Positions 42,065 through 50,993 are shown, counted from the stretch's first letter. The stretch is 64,000 nucleotides of DNA from Cognatundibacterium rivi (GCF_018139565.1 NZ_JAGSPK010000003.1:644296-708295); one strand, 5' to 3'. Numbers and translations are program-made. The notes: generated by a model from the letters alone, not told the origin.

Positions 42065-42363
42065 TCGGGATGTCTGTGCCTCCGGATAGTTTTCACTAGC
42101 CGGAGCTGGCATTCAACAGTACGTGGGATAAGACTACTTATCCGTCATAAGCGGTCTTTACTCACGTTACCTGTTGAATGCTGTTCATATCTGCGACGGC
42201 CGGATATGACAATTCACGTTATACAAGTACAAGCAGTATTGTTTAACGTTACCCGTTGCCGTAGCTTTTTGCGGGATATTTTTTCTTCGCCCGGACAACA
42301 CTCTGATTTTTTTTAATTCTCTCCATTTGTTTTCACGATGGCTGTATCTGCACGTCTATTACT
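42065..42363 (+). other. Stem-loop-rich spacer between YdcH-like gene and second chemoreceptor
   Basis: No credible gene. Three inverted repeats lie in a row. 42081-42104: TCCGG and TAGT pair with ACTA and CCGGA. 42109-42181: an eleven-base perfect outer stem GCATTCAACAG / CTGTTGAATGC, an inner stem with CGTG / CACG, and a nested GGATAAG / CTTATCC hairpin. 42216-42249: ACGTTA and ACAA pair with TTGT and TAACGT, one mismatch. The whole looks like a structured RNA or a complex terminator, but there is no T run directly after any stem. Confidence 0.55.
42109..42181 (+). ncRNA. Candidate structured RNA element / long imperfect palindrome
   Basis: The 73-base element is closed by a perfect eleven-pair stem, continues with a second stem interrupted by a bulge, and holds a perfect seven-pair inner hairpin with a four-base ACTA loop. 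The nested arrangement in a non-coding spacer is more than expected by chance. I cannot name a known RNA family. A miniature transposon-like remnant is the alternative. Confidence 0.35.
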
Positions 42364-44037
42364 ATGAATCTCAATAACTTAAAAATCAGCACACGGCTTG
42401 GTCTTTGCTTTTTCATGATTCTGTTGCTCGCATTTATCGCAACCGGATTCGCACAATGGCGACTGGCTCTGACCGCTTCAGAAACTAAACTGATGATGGA
42501 GCTGCCATTAGCAAAAGAGCGCATGATTTCTGACTGGTATCGTTATATTCAGGTTGGCGTCCGGCGCACAGCTGCCATTGCGCGCAGCAGCGATCCCTCA
42601 TTAACGGCGTTCTTCGCAGAGGATGCAGCGGCCACCATGAAGGGCGCGACTGAAATGCGCGACAAGATCGAGCCCTTATTAACAACTGACGAAGAAAAAC
42701 GCTTATTCAGCGACATTACAGAACAGAGAAAAATTTATACCGCTGCACGCGAAGATATTTTGCGCGCCAAAAATAGCGGCCAGGCAGAAGAAGCAAACCG
42801 GATTATCGAACAGGTATTTATGCCTGCCGCCAAAAAATATCAGGAGTTGGTACAGCAATTACTGGAAGCGCAGCGCGGCTATCTGAATCATCTTGCCAAC
42901 GCGGTTCAGGACAATTATCAGAGCGCAAAAAGTACAATTCTGGCGCTGTCACTGGCAGCATTGGTCTGCGGCATGATCTGCGCCTGGCTGCTGTCTCGCA
43001 GTATCACGCGTGAGCTGGGTGGTGAGCCTTCTTATGCGGCAGATATTGCGCGCCACATCGCCGCTGGTGATCTGGCCACCGAAATCAAGATTGAATCCAG
43101 CGACCACAGCAGCTTACTGAATGCGATGAAACACATGCGCGACAGTCTGGCGGATATCGTCAGTCAGGTCAGAGCTGGCACCGAAACCATCGCCTCGGCA
43201 TCAAACCAGATCGCCGCTGGCAACATGGATTTATCTGCGCGCACCGAAGCAGAAGCCAGCGCACTGGAGGAAACAGCCGCCTCTATGGAAGAATTAAACG
43301 CCACGGTACGTCAGAATGCAGACAATGCGCGGCAGGCGAATCAGTTCGCAGCTTCCGCATCAGAAGTCGCGGCAAAAGGTGGCGCAGTCGTCAGCGAAGT
43401 GGTCAGTACCATGCATGGTATTAACAGTTCAGCGTCAAAGATTACCGAAATTATCGGCGTGATTGATGGCATCGCATTTCAGACGAATATCCTCGCATTG
43501 AATGCGGCAGTCGAGGCCGCGCGCGCCGGTGAACAGGGGCGCGGCTTTGCCGTGGTGGCGACCGAAGTGCGTAATCTGGCACAGCGCAGCGCGGCAGCCG
43601 CAAAGGAAATCAAAGTTCTGATCGGTGACTCGCTGGATCAGGTGCAGACAGGCAGTAAGCTGGTCGAACAGGCAGGCGCAACCATGCGCGATATTGTCGA
43701 CAGCGTCGGGCAAGTGGCCGCGATTATGCAAGACATCACCAACGCCAGCCAGGAACAAAGCCTCGGTATCGCGCAGGTGAATCAGGCGATCACGCAAATG
43801 GACGACACGACGCAGCAGAATTCTGCGCTGGTGGAAGAAGCCGCCACCGCCTCAGTATCGTTGCAGGATCAGGCACAAAATCTGGCGCAAATGGTCAGCG
43901 TGTTTAAGCTCGCTGATCAGAAAGCACAGACGCATGTCCGACCTGTGTCTGTGAAATCGCGGCAAATCGCGGTTTCTGGCAACATGAGTACACCGCTGCA
44001 AAAACAGAAGCAACAGCGCATCAACGCAGCTTACTGA
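42364..44037 (+). CDS. Methyl-accepting chemotaxis protein
   Basis: A 557-residue chemoreceptor. TM1 is at about residues 11-33, the periplasmic sensor is helical and of the four-helix-bundle type (about 34-190), TM2 is at about 195-215 (ALSLAALVCGMICAWLL), then HAMP and the signalling domain. The tip has '[20 protein letters not shown]' and '[19 protein letters not shown]'. The tail ends in basic residues without a docking pentapeptide. It shares the signalling half with the receptor at 40076 but not the sensor. No good Shine-Dalgarno precedes the ATG, and the stem-loop-rich spacer forms its likely leader. Confidence 0.94.
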   Translation: MNLNNLKISTRLGLCFFMILLLAFIATGFAQWRLALTASETKLMMELPLAKERMISDWYRYIQVGVRRTAAIARSSDPSLTAFFAEDAAATMKGATEMRDKIEPLLTTDEEKRLFSDITEQRKIYTAAREDILRAKNSGQAEEANRIIEQVFMPAAKKYQELVQQLLEAQRGYLNHLANAVQDNYQSAKSTILALSLAALVCGMICAWLLSRSITRELGGEPSYAADIARHIAAGDLATEIKIESSDHSSLLNAMKHMRDSLADIVSQVRAGTETIASASNQIAAGNMDLSARTEAEASALEETAASMEELNATVRQNADNARQANQFAASASEVAAKGGAVVSEVVSTMHGINSSASKITEIIGVIDGIAFQTNILALNAAVEAARAGEQGRGFAVVATEVRNLAQRSAAAAKEIKVLIGDSLDQVQTGSKLVEQAGATMRDIVDSVGQVAAIMQDITNASQEQSLGIAQVNQAITQMDDTTQQNSALVEEAATASVSLQDQAQNLAQMVSVFKLADQKAQTHVRPVSVKSRQIAVSGNMSTPLQKQKQQRINAAY

Positions 44038-44149
44038 AACGGTGATGTCATCTCCGGCCTTCGACGCTCTATCGCGTTGATCGTGCCGGGCAAAACAACG
44101 CGGCTTGTGTGATTTATGTGGCTGATGGAACTGATACAGCGGACACAAC

Positions 44150-44968
44150 TTATGCAGCCTGTTCCGCTTTGTTTTGCCGTACCGGGCGAAATACCTGCGT
44201 GTCCTGATAAAACGCCAGATCCTGTGCGTGCCACCAACCGGGAATACCCAGCACCGGCAACGGTGTATAACCCGCCGTCGTTAAGGGCTGCGCTTGCAAT
44301 TGTGCCGTGACCAGCTGATCTATCACGGCATAACGTTCTGCTGTGCTCAGAGAAAAATAATCTGCATCGACGCGCACCAGCCAGCTATGCGCCGTAATCG
44401 CCTTATATGGCTGCACCAGTTTTTCCATCAGGGCATGACCAAAACTCAGCACTTCGGCGTGCGCACCAAACTGTGCCCGGCGGTCGATAAATGCCGCGCT
44501 CCATTGATGCTGGCGCAAAGCCGCCACCAGCGCATCGCCATCAGCGGAATTTTCCACCACCAGCAAGGCAGCATTCTCGTCAAAAATAGTTGCCGCATCG
44601 CGCGCCGGGCCACGTGATTTTCCTATGCCGAGTTCGGCAATCTGCGCCGCCTGCAAGGCATTGAGCTGACGTTTAATCAGGGGAAAAGTCAGCCATACCA
44701 GCGCATTGAAAAAATCATGCAGATTTTCGCGGGTCGGCACATTTCCTGTCGCGCTGATATGCGCTTCGTAAGCCATGCCTTCCGGTAAATCTTCCTGCGG
44801 AATAAATTGCGTCGGCAGCGAGCGGTGATTCTGCAGGTGCATTTCCTGCGCCATGCGGTTCAGTGCGGCACGCCACTCAGGCGCAGCGACTAAGCGAGTC
44901 GCCGCGGGGCGCACCGTTTCAAACCAGGCTTGCGACCAGTCGATCTGATCAAAAAAACGTGACGGCAT
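44150..44968 (-). CDS. DUF3025 domain protein
   Basis: A 272-residue soluble protein of the DUF3025 family, which has no established function. Visible conserved parts are 'ALNRMAQEMHLQNHRSLPTQFIPQ' near residue 40, 'NLHDFFNALVWLTFPLIKRQLN' near residue 85 (the strongest family signature), 'RDAATIFDENAALLV', and 'YTPLPVLGIPGWW' near the C-terminus. I use ATG 44968, five bases after the pyrC stop; an earlier ATG at 44995 would overlap pyrC. It is probably co-transcribed with pyrC. No signal peptide or membrane segment is seen. Confidence 0.8.
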   Translation of the reverse strand: MPSRFFDQIDWSQAWFETVRPAATRLVAAPEWRAALNRMAQEMHLQNHRSLPTQFIPQEDLPEGMAYEAHISATGNVPTRENLHDFFNALVWLTFPLIKRQLNALQAAQIAELGIGKSRGPARDAATIFDENAALLVVENSADGDALVAALRQHQWSAAFIDRRAQFGAHAEVLSFGHALMEKLVQPYKAITAHSWLVRVDADYFSLSTAERYAVIDQLVTAQLQAQPLTTAGYTPLPVLGIPGWWHAQDLAFYQDTQVFRPVRQNKAEQAA

Positions 44969-44973
44969 CCGAC

Positions 44974-46038
44974 TTAATCCGCCAGCATTTTCCAATGTAT
45001 CGTCTCGCCGCTATTTAATGGCACGATGGTGGTGCCGGCAAATGGTAATTCTGCCGGTAATGTCCAGTCTTCGCGCTGGAGTGTGATCGTGCCACTGTTG
45101 CGTGGCAGGCGGTAAAAATCCGGGCCATTGAAACTCGCAAAGGCTTCCAGTTTATCTAAAGCGCCAGCCTGATCAAACGCCTCTGTGTACAACTCCATCG
45201 CATGCAAGGCGGTATAGCAACCGGCGCAGCCGCAGGCGTGTTCTTTCAGCCCTTTCGGATGCGGCGCAGAATCGGTGCCGAGGAAGAAACGGGGGCTGCC
45301 GGATGTCGCCGCTTTCAGCAGCGCCTGGCGGTGCGTTTCGCGTTTCAAGACAGGCAAACAATAGTAATGCGGACGGATACCGCCTTTGAAAATCTCATTG
45401 CGGTTATACAGCAGATGATGCGCGGTAATCGTCGCGGCAACCGGGCCAGCAGCCTCGGCCACATACGCTGCGGCTTCGCTGGTGGTGATGTGCTCAAACA
45501 CCACGCGCAGTTCCGGCATGTCCTTACGCAGCGGCTGCATTACGCGTTCGATGAAAACGGCTTCGCGGTCAAACAGATCGATCGTGGCATCCGTCACTTC
45601 ACCATGCACCAGAAACGGCAAGCCGACTTCCTGCATGACTTCTAAGGTCTTGTAGCATTTTTTCAAATCAGTCACACCGGCATCAGAATTCGTGGTGGCA
45701 CCGGCAGGATACAGTTTCACGGCATGCACAAAACCACTGTCTTTGGCACGGCGGACTTCGTCCGGCGGAGTATTGTCTGTCAGGTACAAGGTCATCAGCG
45801 GCTCAAACTGCATTCCGGCTGGTAAGGCGGCGAGGATGCGCTGACGATAAGCGGCCGCCTGCTCCGTCGTTGTCACTGGTGGTTTCAGATTCGGCATCAC
45901 GATTGCGCGCGCAAACTGTGCTGCTGTGTGCGGCAATACGCTGGCTAAAGCATCGCCATCGCGCAGATGTAAATGCCAGTCATCGGGGCGGGTGATCGTC
46001 AGCGTCTGGGGTAGCGTTTGAAGTGAGGAAGTGGTCAT
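44974..46038 (-). CDS. pyrC: Dihydroorotase (class II)
   Basis: PyrC closes carbamoyl aspartate to dihydroorotate in pyrimidine synthesis. The 354-residue protein has the zinc motif HLHLRD near residue 20, the carboxylated Lys in [17 protein letters not shown] in [14 protein letters not shown], and the catalytic Asp in [10 protein letters not shown]. It belongs to the shorter E. coli-type dihydroorotases. I start at ATG 46038 ([10 protein letters not shown]); the longer frame reads through the intergenic zone. Repeat copy A and a terminator lie upstream. Confidence 0.97.
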   Translation of the reverse strand: MTTSSLQTLPQTLTITRPDDWHLHLRDGDALASVLPHTAAQFARAIVMPNLKPPVTTTEQAAAYRQRILAALPAGMQFEPLMTLYLTDNTPPDEVRRAKDSGFVHAVKLYPAGATTNSDAGVTDLKKCYKTLEVMQEVGLPFLVHGEVTDATIDLFDREAVFIERVMQPLRKDMPELRVVFEHITTSEAAAYVAEAAGPVAATITAHHLLYNRNEIFKGGIRPHYYCLPVLKRETHRQALLKAATSGSPRFFLGTDSAPHPKGLKEHACGCAGCYTALHAMELYTEAFDQAGALDKLEAFASFNGPDFYRLPRNSGTITLQREDWTLPAELPFAGTTIVPLNSGETIHWKMLAD

Positions 46039-46109
46039 GGTGGCTTTCAATAGCAAATTCTGTCTAGCCGTCATTCTACCTTTCCACGCGTCGCGCAGAA
46101 AGCACAAAA

Positions 46110-46191
46110 ATATACTCCCCCCAGTATCTATAAACGCCCATTGTTTATGCTGACATCAGGGCGATTTATAAAAAAATAGGGGGGAGTATAT
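46110..46191 (+). repeat. 82-bp intergenic repeat element, copy A
   Basis: This is the most regular copy. ATATACTCCCCCC at the left end and GGGGGGAGTATAT at the right end are a perfect thirteen-base inverted repeat. The core has CCAGTAT, TTGTTTATGCTGACA and ATTTATAAAAAAATA. It aligns with 57738-57818 (34 of the last 46 bases identical without gaps) and with the minus-strand copy at 29085-29165. It lies between pyrC and the gltL terminator. Confidence 0.85.
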
Positions 46192-46192
46192 G

Positions 46193-46226
46193 AAAAACGC
46201 ACGCCCTGAGCGGGAGTGCGTTTTTT
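46193..46226. terminator. Hairpin terminator after gltL
   Basis: AACGCAC and GTGCGTT enclose a thirteen-base loop, with T runs beyond the stem on both strands (AAAAA before, TTTTTT after). It lies about 50 bases after the gltL stop (minus strand) and directly beside repeat copy A. Confidence 0.75.
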
Positions 46227-46277
46227 GTTCAGGCCGCGATCACCACACGACAGCACAGCGCTGTGCTGACGACGAGA

Positions 46278-47006
46278 TCAGTGCGTGATGATCTTCGCGA
46301 GGAAATCACGTGCGCGGTCAGAACGCGCATTGGTGAAGAATTCATCTTTCACGCAATCTTCCACAATCACGCCCTTATCCATAAACACGATACGGTTCGC
46401 GACTTTCTTCGCAAAACCCATTTCATGGGTCACGACCATCATCGTCATGCCTTCTTGCGCCAGACCGACCATGACGTCGAGCACTTCATTAATCATTTCA
46501 GGATCAAGCGCCGATGTTGGTTCATCGAATAACATCGCGATCGGGTCCATCGACAAGGCGCGCGCAATTGCCACACGTTGCTGCTGACCACCAGAAAGCT
46601 GACCTGGAAATTTATCTTTCTGCGCAATCAGGCCGACGCGATCAAGATATTTCAAACCGCGTTCAGTAGCTTCGTCTTCAGAACGCCCCAGCACTTTCAT
46701 CTGTCCGAGCGTCAGATTCTGGCGTATCGACAAATGCGGAAACAGCTCAAAATTCTGAAACACCATACCGATGCGGGCGCGCAGTTTGGACAAATCTGTT
46801 TTCGGATCGCCGACAGAAACGCCATCCACGGTGATCTCGCCTTTCTGAAACGGCTCCAGACCATTGACGGTTTTAATCAGTGTCGACTTACCCGAACCAG
46901 ACGGACCGCAAACCACCACGACCTCGCCTTTGGCGACCTGGGTTGTGCAATCGGTCAATACCTGAAACTGACCATACCATTTGCTGACGTTATTTAATTT
47001 GATCAT
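46278..47006 (-). CDS. gltL: Glutamate/aspartate ABC transporter ATP-binding protein
   Basis: The ATPase of a polar-amino-acid importer. The 242-residue protein starts MIKLNNVSKWYGQFQVL and has Walker A GPSGSGKSTL, Q-loop MVFQNFELFPHLS, signature LSGGQQQRVAIARAL, Walker B MLFDEPTSALDPE and the switch His in VTHEMGFA. I use ATG 47006; the longer frame extends into the intergenic gap. It is the last gene of gltI-gltJ-gltK-gltL. The Glu/Asp specificity is from the linked gltI and gdhA, not from this subunit. Confidence 0.95.
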   Translation of the reverse strand: MIKLNNVSKWYGQFQVLTDCTTQVAKGEVVVVCGPSGSGKSTLIKTVNGLEPFQKGEITVDGVSVGDPKTDLSKLRARIGMVFQNFELFPHLSIRQNLTLGQMKVLGRSEDEATERGLKYLDRVGLIAQKDKFPGQLSGGQQQRVAIARALSMDPIAMLFDEPTSALDPEMINEVLDVMVGLAQEGMTMMVVTHEMGFAKKVANRIVFMDKGVIVEDCVKDEFFTNARSDRARDFLAKIITH

Positions 47007-47104
47007 TTTTATCTCCAATATCTCAACAAGAGAAGTGGCGGAAAATGCGCTGGCGACAGAACCTGGCAGCGCGTCATTTGCCGGCATTTCTCAGCGAATC
47101 ATCC

Positions 47105-47797
47105 TCAGCGAATAATCGCTACTTTCTGCTGCAGTTTTTTCACCAGACTGGACAAGCCAAAACACATGATGAAATACACGACAGCGACAAATGAATACAT
47201 TTCTACCAGACGACCATCGCGCTGCGCTACTTTCGATGCAGCACCGACGAAGTCCGTAATCGATAACACATACACCAGCGAAACGTCCTGAAACAGCACG
47301 ATCGTTTGCGTCAGCAACACCGGTATCATATTGCGGAAAGCCTGCGGCAATACGATATGACCCATGGTTTGCCAGTAATTCATACCCAATGCATAACCAG
47401 CCCAGATCTGCCCGCGCGGAATCGACTGAATACCGGAGCGCATGATTTCGCAGTAATACGCGGCTTCAAACATCACGAAGGTAATCAGGCACGATGAAAA
47501 CGCACCAACCTGTATAGGCTCGGTCGCTCCGGTCAGCCAGGCACCGATGTAAGGCACCAGAAAGTAAAACCAGAAAATCACCATCACCAGCGGAATCGAA
47601 CGCATGATGTTGACGTAGGTCGTGGCCACCAGTGAAATCAGTTTATTGCTGGACAAGCGCATCATTGCCAGTACCGTGCCGAGCACTGTACCGCCGACCA
47701 TTGCCATGAAAGTCAGCTTGAGCGTAAATGTCATGCCCGTCGTGAAAAGATAAACCCACGAACGTTGGATGACATCAAAATCGAAATTAGAAAACAT
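47105..47797 (-). CDS. gltK: Glutamate/aspartate ABC transporter permease
   Basis: A 230-residue inner-membrane permease with about five hydrophobic segments. The EAA-type loop that contacts GltL is visible as 'GQIWAGYALGMNYWQTMGHIVLPQAFR'. It resembles the HisM/GltK branch. It begins two bases after the gltJ stop, so the two permeases are translated together, and 98 bases separate it from gltL. Confidence 0.93.
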   Translation of the reverse strand: MFSNFDFDVIQRSWVYLFTTGMTFTLKLTFMAMVGGTVLGTVLAMMRLSSNKLISLVATTYVNIMRSIPLVMVIFWFYFLVPYIGAWLTGATEPIQVGAFSSCLITFVMFEAAYYCEIMRSGIQSIPRGQIWAGYALGMNYWQTMGHIVLPQAFRNMIPVLLTQTIVLFQDVSLVYVLSITDFVGAASKVAQRDGRLVEMYSFVAVVYFIMCFGLSSLVKKLQQKVAIIR

Positions 47798-47799
47798 GA

Positions 47800-48552
47800 T
47801 TAATGCCCTCCTGTCTTAGCAGAACCCGAAGTGATGAAGCCGGGAACCGCGAGCATTTTTTCCAGAACATTCGCCAGCACCAGCGCGATCACCGATACCA
47901 CCAGATAAATCAAAGTGGCGGCCGTAAATGCCTCAAATACCTGAAATGAAAATTCTTGCATGGAGCGGGCGCTGGCTGTCAGTTCCATCAAACCTATCGT
48001 CAGAGCGACCGAGCTGTTTTTAATGATCGCCGCCAACTCATTCGTGAGTGACGGAATGATGATGCGGAACGCCATCGGCAATAATACGTAACGATACGTC
48101 TGCGGTAAGGTCAGGCCTAACGCAGTACCTGCCATACGCTGGCCGCGTGGCAAGGCATTGATGCCAGTTGATACCTGTACCGCAACGCGCGCCGAAGTAA
48201 AGAAACCAAGACTCAGCACCGCAGTAATAAAGGGGGCATTCGGCATAGACTTAAGCCAGTTGCCCATCGCTGTCGGCACCAGCTCCGGCATCACGAAATA
48301 CCATAGAAACATTTGCACCAGCAGCGGAATGTTACGGAATAATTCGACGTAAGCATTCGCCAGTTTCGCCGCCCATTTATTTGGCGCGGTGCGTATCGTA
48401 CCAATGATCGCGCCTAATACCAGGGCGATAATCCACGCCAAAGCTGCTGTGGCTAAAGTCCACAACACGCCGGAAAGCAAAGAATCAAAATAGGTGCCGC
48501 CGCCATCGGGCGCAGCCTCCCAAAAAATGTTCCAGTTCCAGTTGTAATTCAT
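47800..48552 (-). CDS. gltJ: Glutamate/aspartate ABC transporter permease
   Basis: A 250-residue permease with an N-terminal Trp/Asn-rich start (MNYNWNWNIFWEAAPDG), about five membrane segments, and the EAA-type loop 'GQRMAGTALGLTLPQTYRYVLLPMAFR'. It forms the heterodimeric channel with GltK. A terminator-like hairpin at 48690-48727 separates it from gltI upstream, which probably lets the binding protein be made in excess. Confidence 0.93.
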   Translation of the reverse strand: MNYNWNWNIFWEAAPDGGGTYFDSLLSGVLWTLATAALAWIIALVLGAIIGTIRTAPNKWAAKLANAYVELFRNIPLLVQMFLWYFVMPELVPTAMGNWLKSMPNAPFITAVLSLGFFTSARVAVQVSTGINALPRGQRMAGTALGLTLPQTYRYVLLPMAFRIIIPSLTNELAAIIKNSSVALTIGLMELTASARSMQEFSFQVFEAFTAATLIYLVVSVIALVLANVLEKMLAVPGFITSGSAKTGGH

Positions 48553-48689
48553 CTCACTCCCCTAAAGCAAACACCCGTCATCTTGTTGTCTAAACTTATT
48601 TTCGTCCGCGGTGCTCTGTGATTTTCGCCAGGCCAATGACACCGTGCAGCATCAATACCGGAACGCCTCGATCAGCTCACCGACGGGGC

Positions 48690-48727
48690 CAAAAATAAAA
48701 CGGGAGGCGAGTAACACCCCCCGTTAA
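48690..48727 (-). terminator. Intrinsic terminator / attenuator between gltI and gltJ
   Basis: On the minus strand AACGGG, a loop of about fifteen bases and CCCGTT are followed by TTATTTTT. It lies about 28 bases after the gltI stop and 138 bases before gltJ. Partial read-through would make more binding protein than permease. Confidence 0.7.
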
Positions 48728-48754
48728 GATGACTTCGATCTCAACCACTAAAAT

Positions 48755-49702
48755 TTATTTTTTCTTTTTCAATACTGCTTTTTGGGCTTCTGGTACAGCA
48801 GCGTACGCAGATGGTTCACCAGAATCTGTTGGTTTTGCCATCACCGCTTTGAGTTGCTCAGAGACTGGCCAGTTCAGGGAAACACCTTTTGGTGGAATCG
48901 GTTGCAGGAACCACTTGTGGTAGATGCGATTCACGTCGCCGGAAGTCAGGACATTGCTGATCGCTGTATCAACCACTTTCTTGAATGCAGTGTCATCCTT
49001 GCGCAGCATGATGCCGTATGGCTCAACGGACAGGGCTTCTTTGCTGATTTCGTATTCGCCAGGATTCTTGGAATTGGCAGCCAACGATGCCAGCAAAATA
49101 TCATCCATTACAAATGCGACAGCGCGGCCAGTTTCCACCATCAGGAAAGCTTCTGCATGATCTTTTGCCGGCAAAATGTTGATGCCCAGATTCTGATCAG
49201 CGTTCAGTGTCGTCAATTGTTTCAGATTGGCGGTACCGGAAGTCGATACAACTGATTTGCCTTTCAGATCAGCCAGCGATTTGATGTTGGAGGATTTTTT
49301 TGCCAGGATACGATTCGCGGTGACGAACGTCGTTGGTGCAAATGCCACCTGTTTTTGACGCTCAACGTTATTCGTTGTCGAACCACACTCCAGATCGATA
49401 GTGCCGTTCGCCATCAGCGGAATACGGGTCGCTGAAGTCACAGGATTGAGTTTGACATTGAGGCTGCTCAAACCTAATTGCTTTTGTACCGCGCTGACAA
49501 TCTTCATACACAAATCAATCGAATAACCCTGATATGATTGCTTATCGTCAAGATACGAAAATGGGATAGAAGAATCACGCACACCCAGAGTGATGGTGCC
49601 GGTATCTTTAATTTTTTTCAGTGTACCGGTTTCCTGCGCTTGCGCCGAACCAGCGATCACACCTGCACTGAGCATCAGCGCCAGAACTTTTAATAATTTC
49701 AT
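48755..49702 (-). CDS. gltI: Glutamate/aspartate periplasmic binding protein
   Basis: A 315-residue family 3 solute-binding protein. Signal peptide MKLLKVLALMLSAGVIAGSAQAQ, with likely cleavage after AQA. The mature part has 'DTGTITLGVRDSSIPFSYLDD' and the family signature 'GYSIDLCMKIV'. 'IDLECGSTTNN' matches the substrate-binding lobe of GltI proteins. The C-terminus is Lys-rich. I use ATG 49702, preceded by GGGAGATAGT. Its paralogue lies 171 bases upstream (49874-50770). The strong terminator at 48690-48727 follows. Confidence 0.94.
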   Translation of the reverse strand: MKLLKVLALMLSAGVIAGSAQAQETGTLKKIKDTGTITLGVRDSSIPFSYLDDKQSYQGYSIDLCMKIVSAVQKQLGLSSLNVKLNPVTSATRIPLMANGTIDLECGSTTNNVERQKQVAFAPTTFVTANRILAKKSSNIKSLADLKGKSVVSTSGTANLKQLTTLNADQNLGINILPAKDHAEAFLMVETGRAVAFVMDDILLASLAANSKNPGEYEISKEALSVEPYGIMLRKDDTAFKKVVDTAISNVLTSGDVNRIYHKWFLQPIPPKGVSLNWPVSEQLKAVMAKPTDSGEPSAYAAVPEAQKAVLKKKK

Positions 49703-49873
49703 ACTATCTCCCAAAGTTAAACCAAAAAGATCATCCCGCTACGACGAAGTTTATCAAAACCGCTCCATGACAGTTTCTTATTTTCAGACATTTTAATAAG
49801 TAGAAACACGTATCGACACAAAAATAGTGAGCAATCCGGTCACGCATGCAGGATGGTCTAAGCTTTTTAGCAA

Positions 49874-50770
49874 TTAATCGCCCACTTTATCGTTAGGAAA
49901 ACGAATAGTGTCGCGCAGCAAAACCCCCATAGGCATATTCAGATTAGCACCTTTAGGCGGGATTGGCTTTTTAAACCACTTGTCATACAGTTTTGTGAGC
50001 TCCCCGTCATTCATCATCCGCGCCATTTCACGATCCAGCAATTCTTTAAAAGCGGGATCATCTTTACGCAACATGACGGCATACGGCTCGGTCGATAAAG
50101 AGTCGCCAACGACAGCAAATTTTTCAGGATCTTTGCTATTGGCGCGGAATCCGTAAAGCAATACGTCATCCATAGGAAATGCGTCGGCTTGGAATTTTTC
50201 CACCATGCTGAACGATTCCGCATGGTCATTCCCTTCCAGTAAGCGCAAATTCAGGCTACGCGCCTTATCCCGCTCGTGTAACAACTTAACAGTCGTCGTG
50301 CCTTTGGTCGTCACGACTTTTTTATCTTTCAGATCGATCCAGTTTTTAATACCAGCGTCTGATCGCACCAGCATGCGCGTCGATGCAAAGAAATGAGGAA
50401 TCGTGAAACTGACTTGCTTGCGACGTTCTGCATTATTCGTCGTCGAACCACATTCCATATCTGCTTTGCCTTCAATAATCGAGGGAATACGGCTGCTCGG
50501 TGTCACCAGCAAATAATGCACTTTTAAATTCGGTGCTTTCAGTTCTTTCTTGATGGCGTCGACAAATTTGAGACAGATATCGACAGCATAGCCTGTCGGT
50601 AACTTTGAATCAGGAAGATAAGAGAACGGTAAGGATGCCTCGCGGTGAGCGATCGTCACCGTCTGGGTTTCCTTAATGTGGCTGAGTGTGTCAGCCATAA
50701 TTGCGGGAGAAAAGCCCGAGGCGATACAACACAGGGTCCAGAACTTCATCCGGCGGGTTACGGCTTTCAT
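49874..50770 (-). CDS. Second family 3 amino-acid-binding protein, GltI paralogue
   Basis: A 298-residue periplasmic binding protein with a signal peptide (MKAVTRRMKFWTLCC..., likely cut after IMA at about residue 26). 'GYAVDICLKFVDAI', 'MECGSTTNNAERRKQVSF' and 'LSTEPYAVMLRKDDPAF' are shared with GltI. It should bind an acidic amino acid and either share GltJKL or act as a sensor. AAAAGGAG five bases before ATG 50770 is an excellent ribosome-binding site. It sits between gdhA and gltI on the same strand. No permease of its own is visible. Confidence 0.9.
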   Translation of the reverse strand: MKAVTRRMKFWTLCCIASGFSPAIMADTLSHIKETQTVTIAHREASLPFSYLPDSKLPTGYAVDICLKFVDAIKKELKAPNLKVHYLLVTPSSRIPSIIEGKADMECGSTTNNAERRKQVSFTIPHFFASTRMLVRSDAGIKNWIDLKDKKVVTTKGTTTVKLLHERDKARSLNLRLLEGNDHAESFSMVEKFQADAFPMDDVLLYGFRANSKDPEKFAVVGDSLSTEPYAVMLRKDDPAFKELLDREMARMMNDGELTKLYDKWFKKPIPPKGANLNMPMGVLLRDTIRFPNDKVGD

Positions 50771-50993
50771 ACAAACTCCTTTTAATCATGCTCAGGATAG
50801 TAATGAAAAATCTTTCCCTGTTTAAACTAAATATGTCTCTGTTTGCAGAATTTAATTTGGATAAATTTATTATTTTCAACAGAATCACGGAAATGCTGTT
50901 GAAAAAAACAATACCCACGTTTCTGCATCCCGATAAAGAATACAAAAACATGGGTTTTGAAAGAAGCAACAACGCCAACTTACGACGGTTGCA

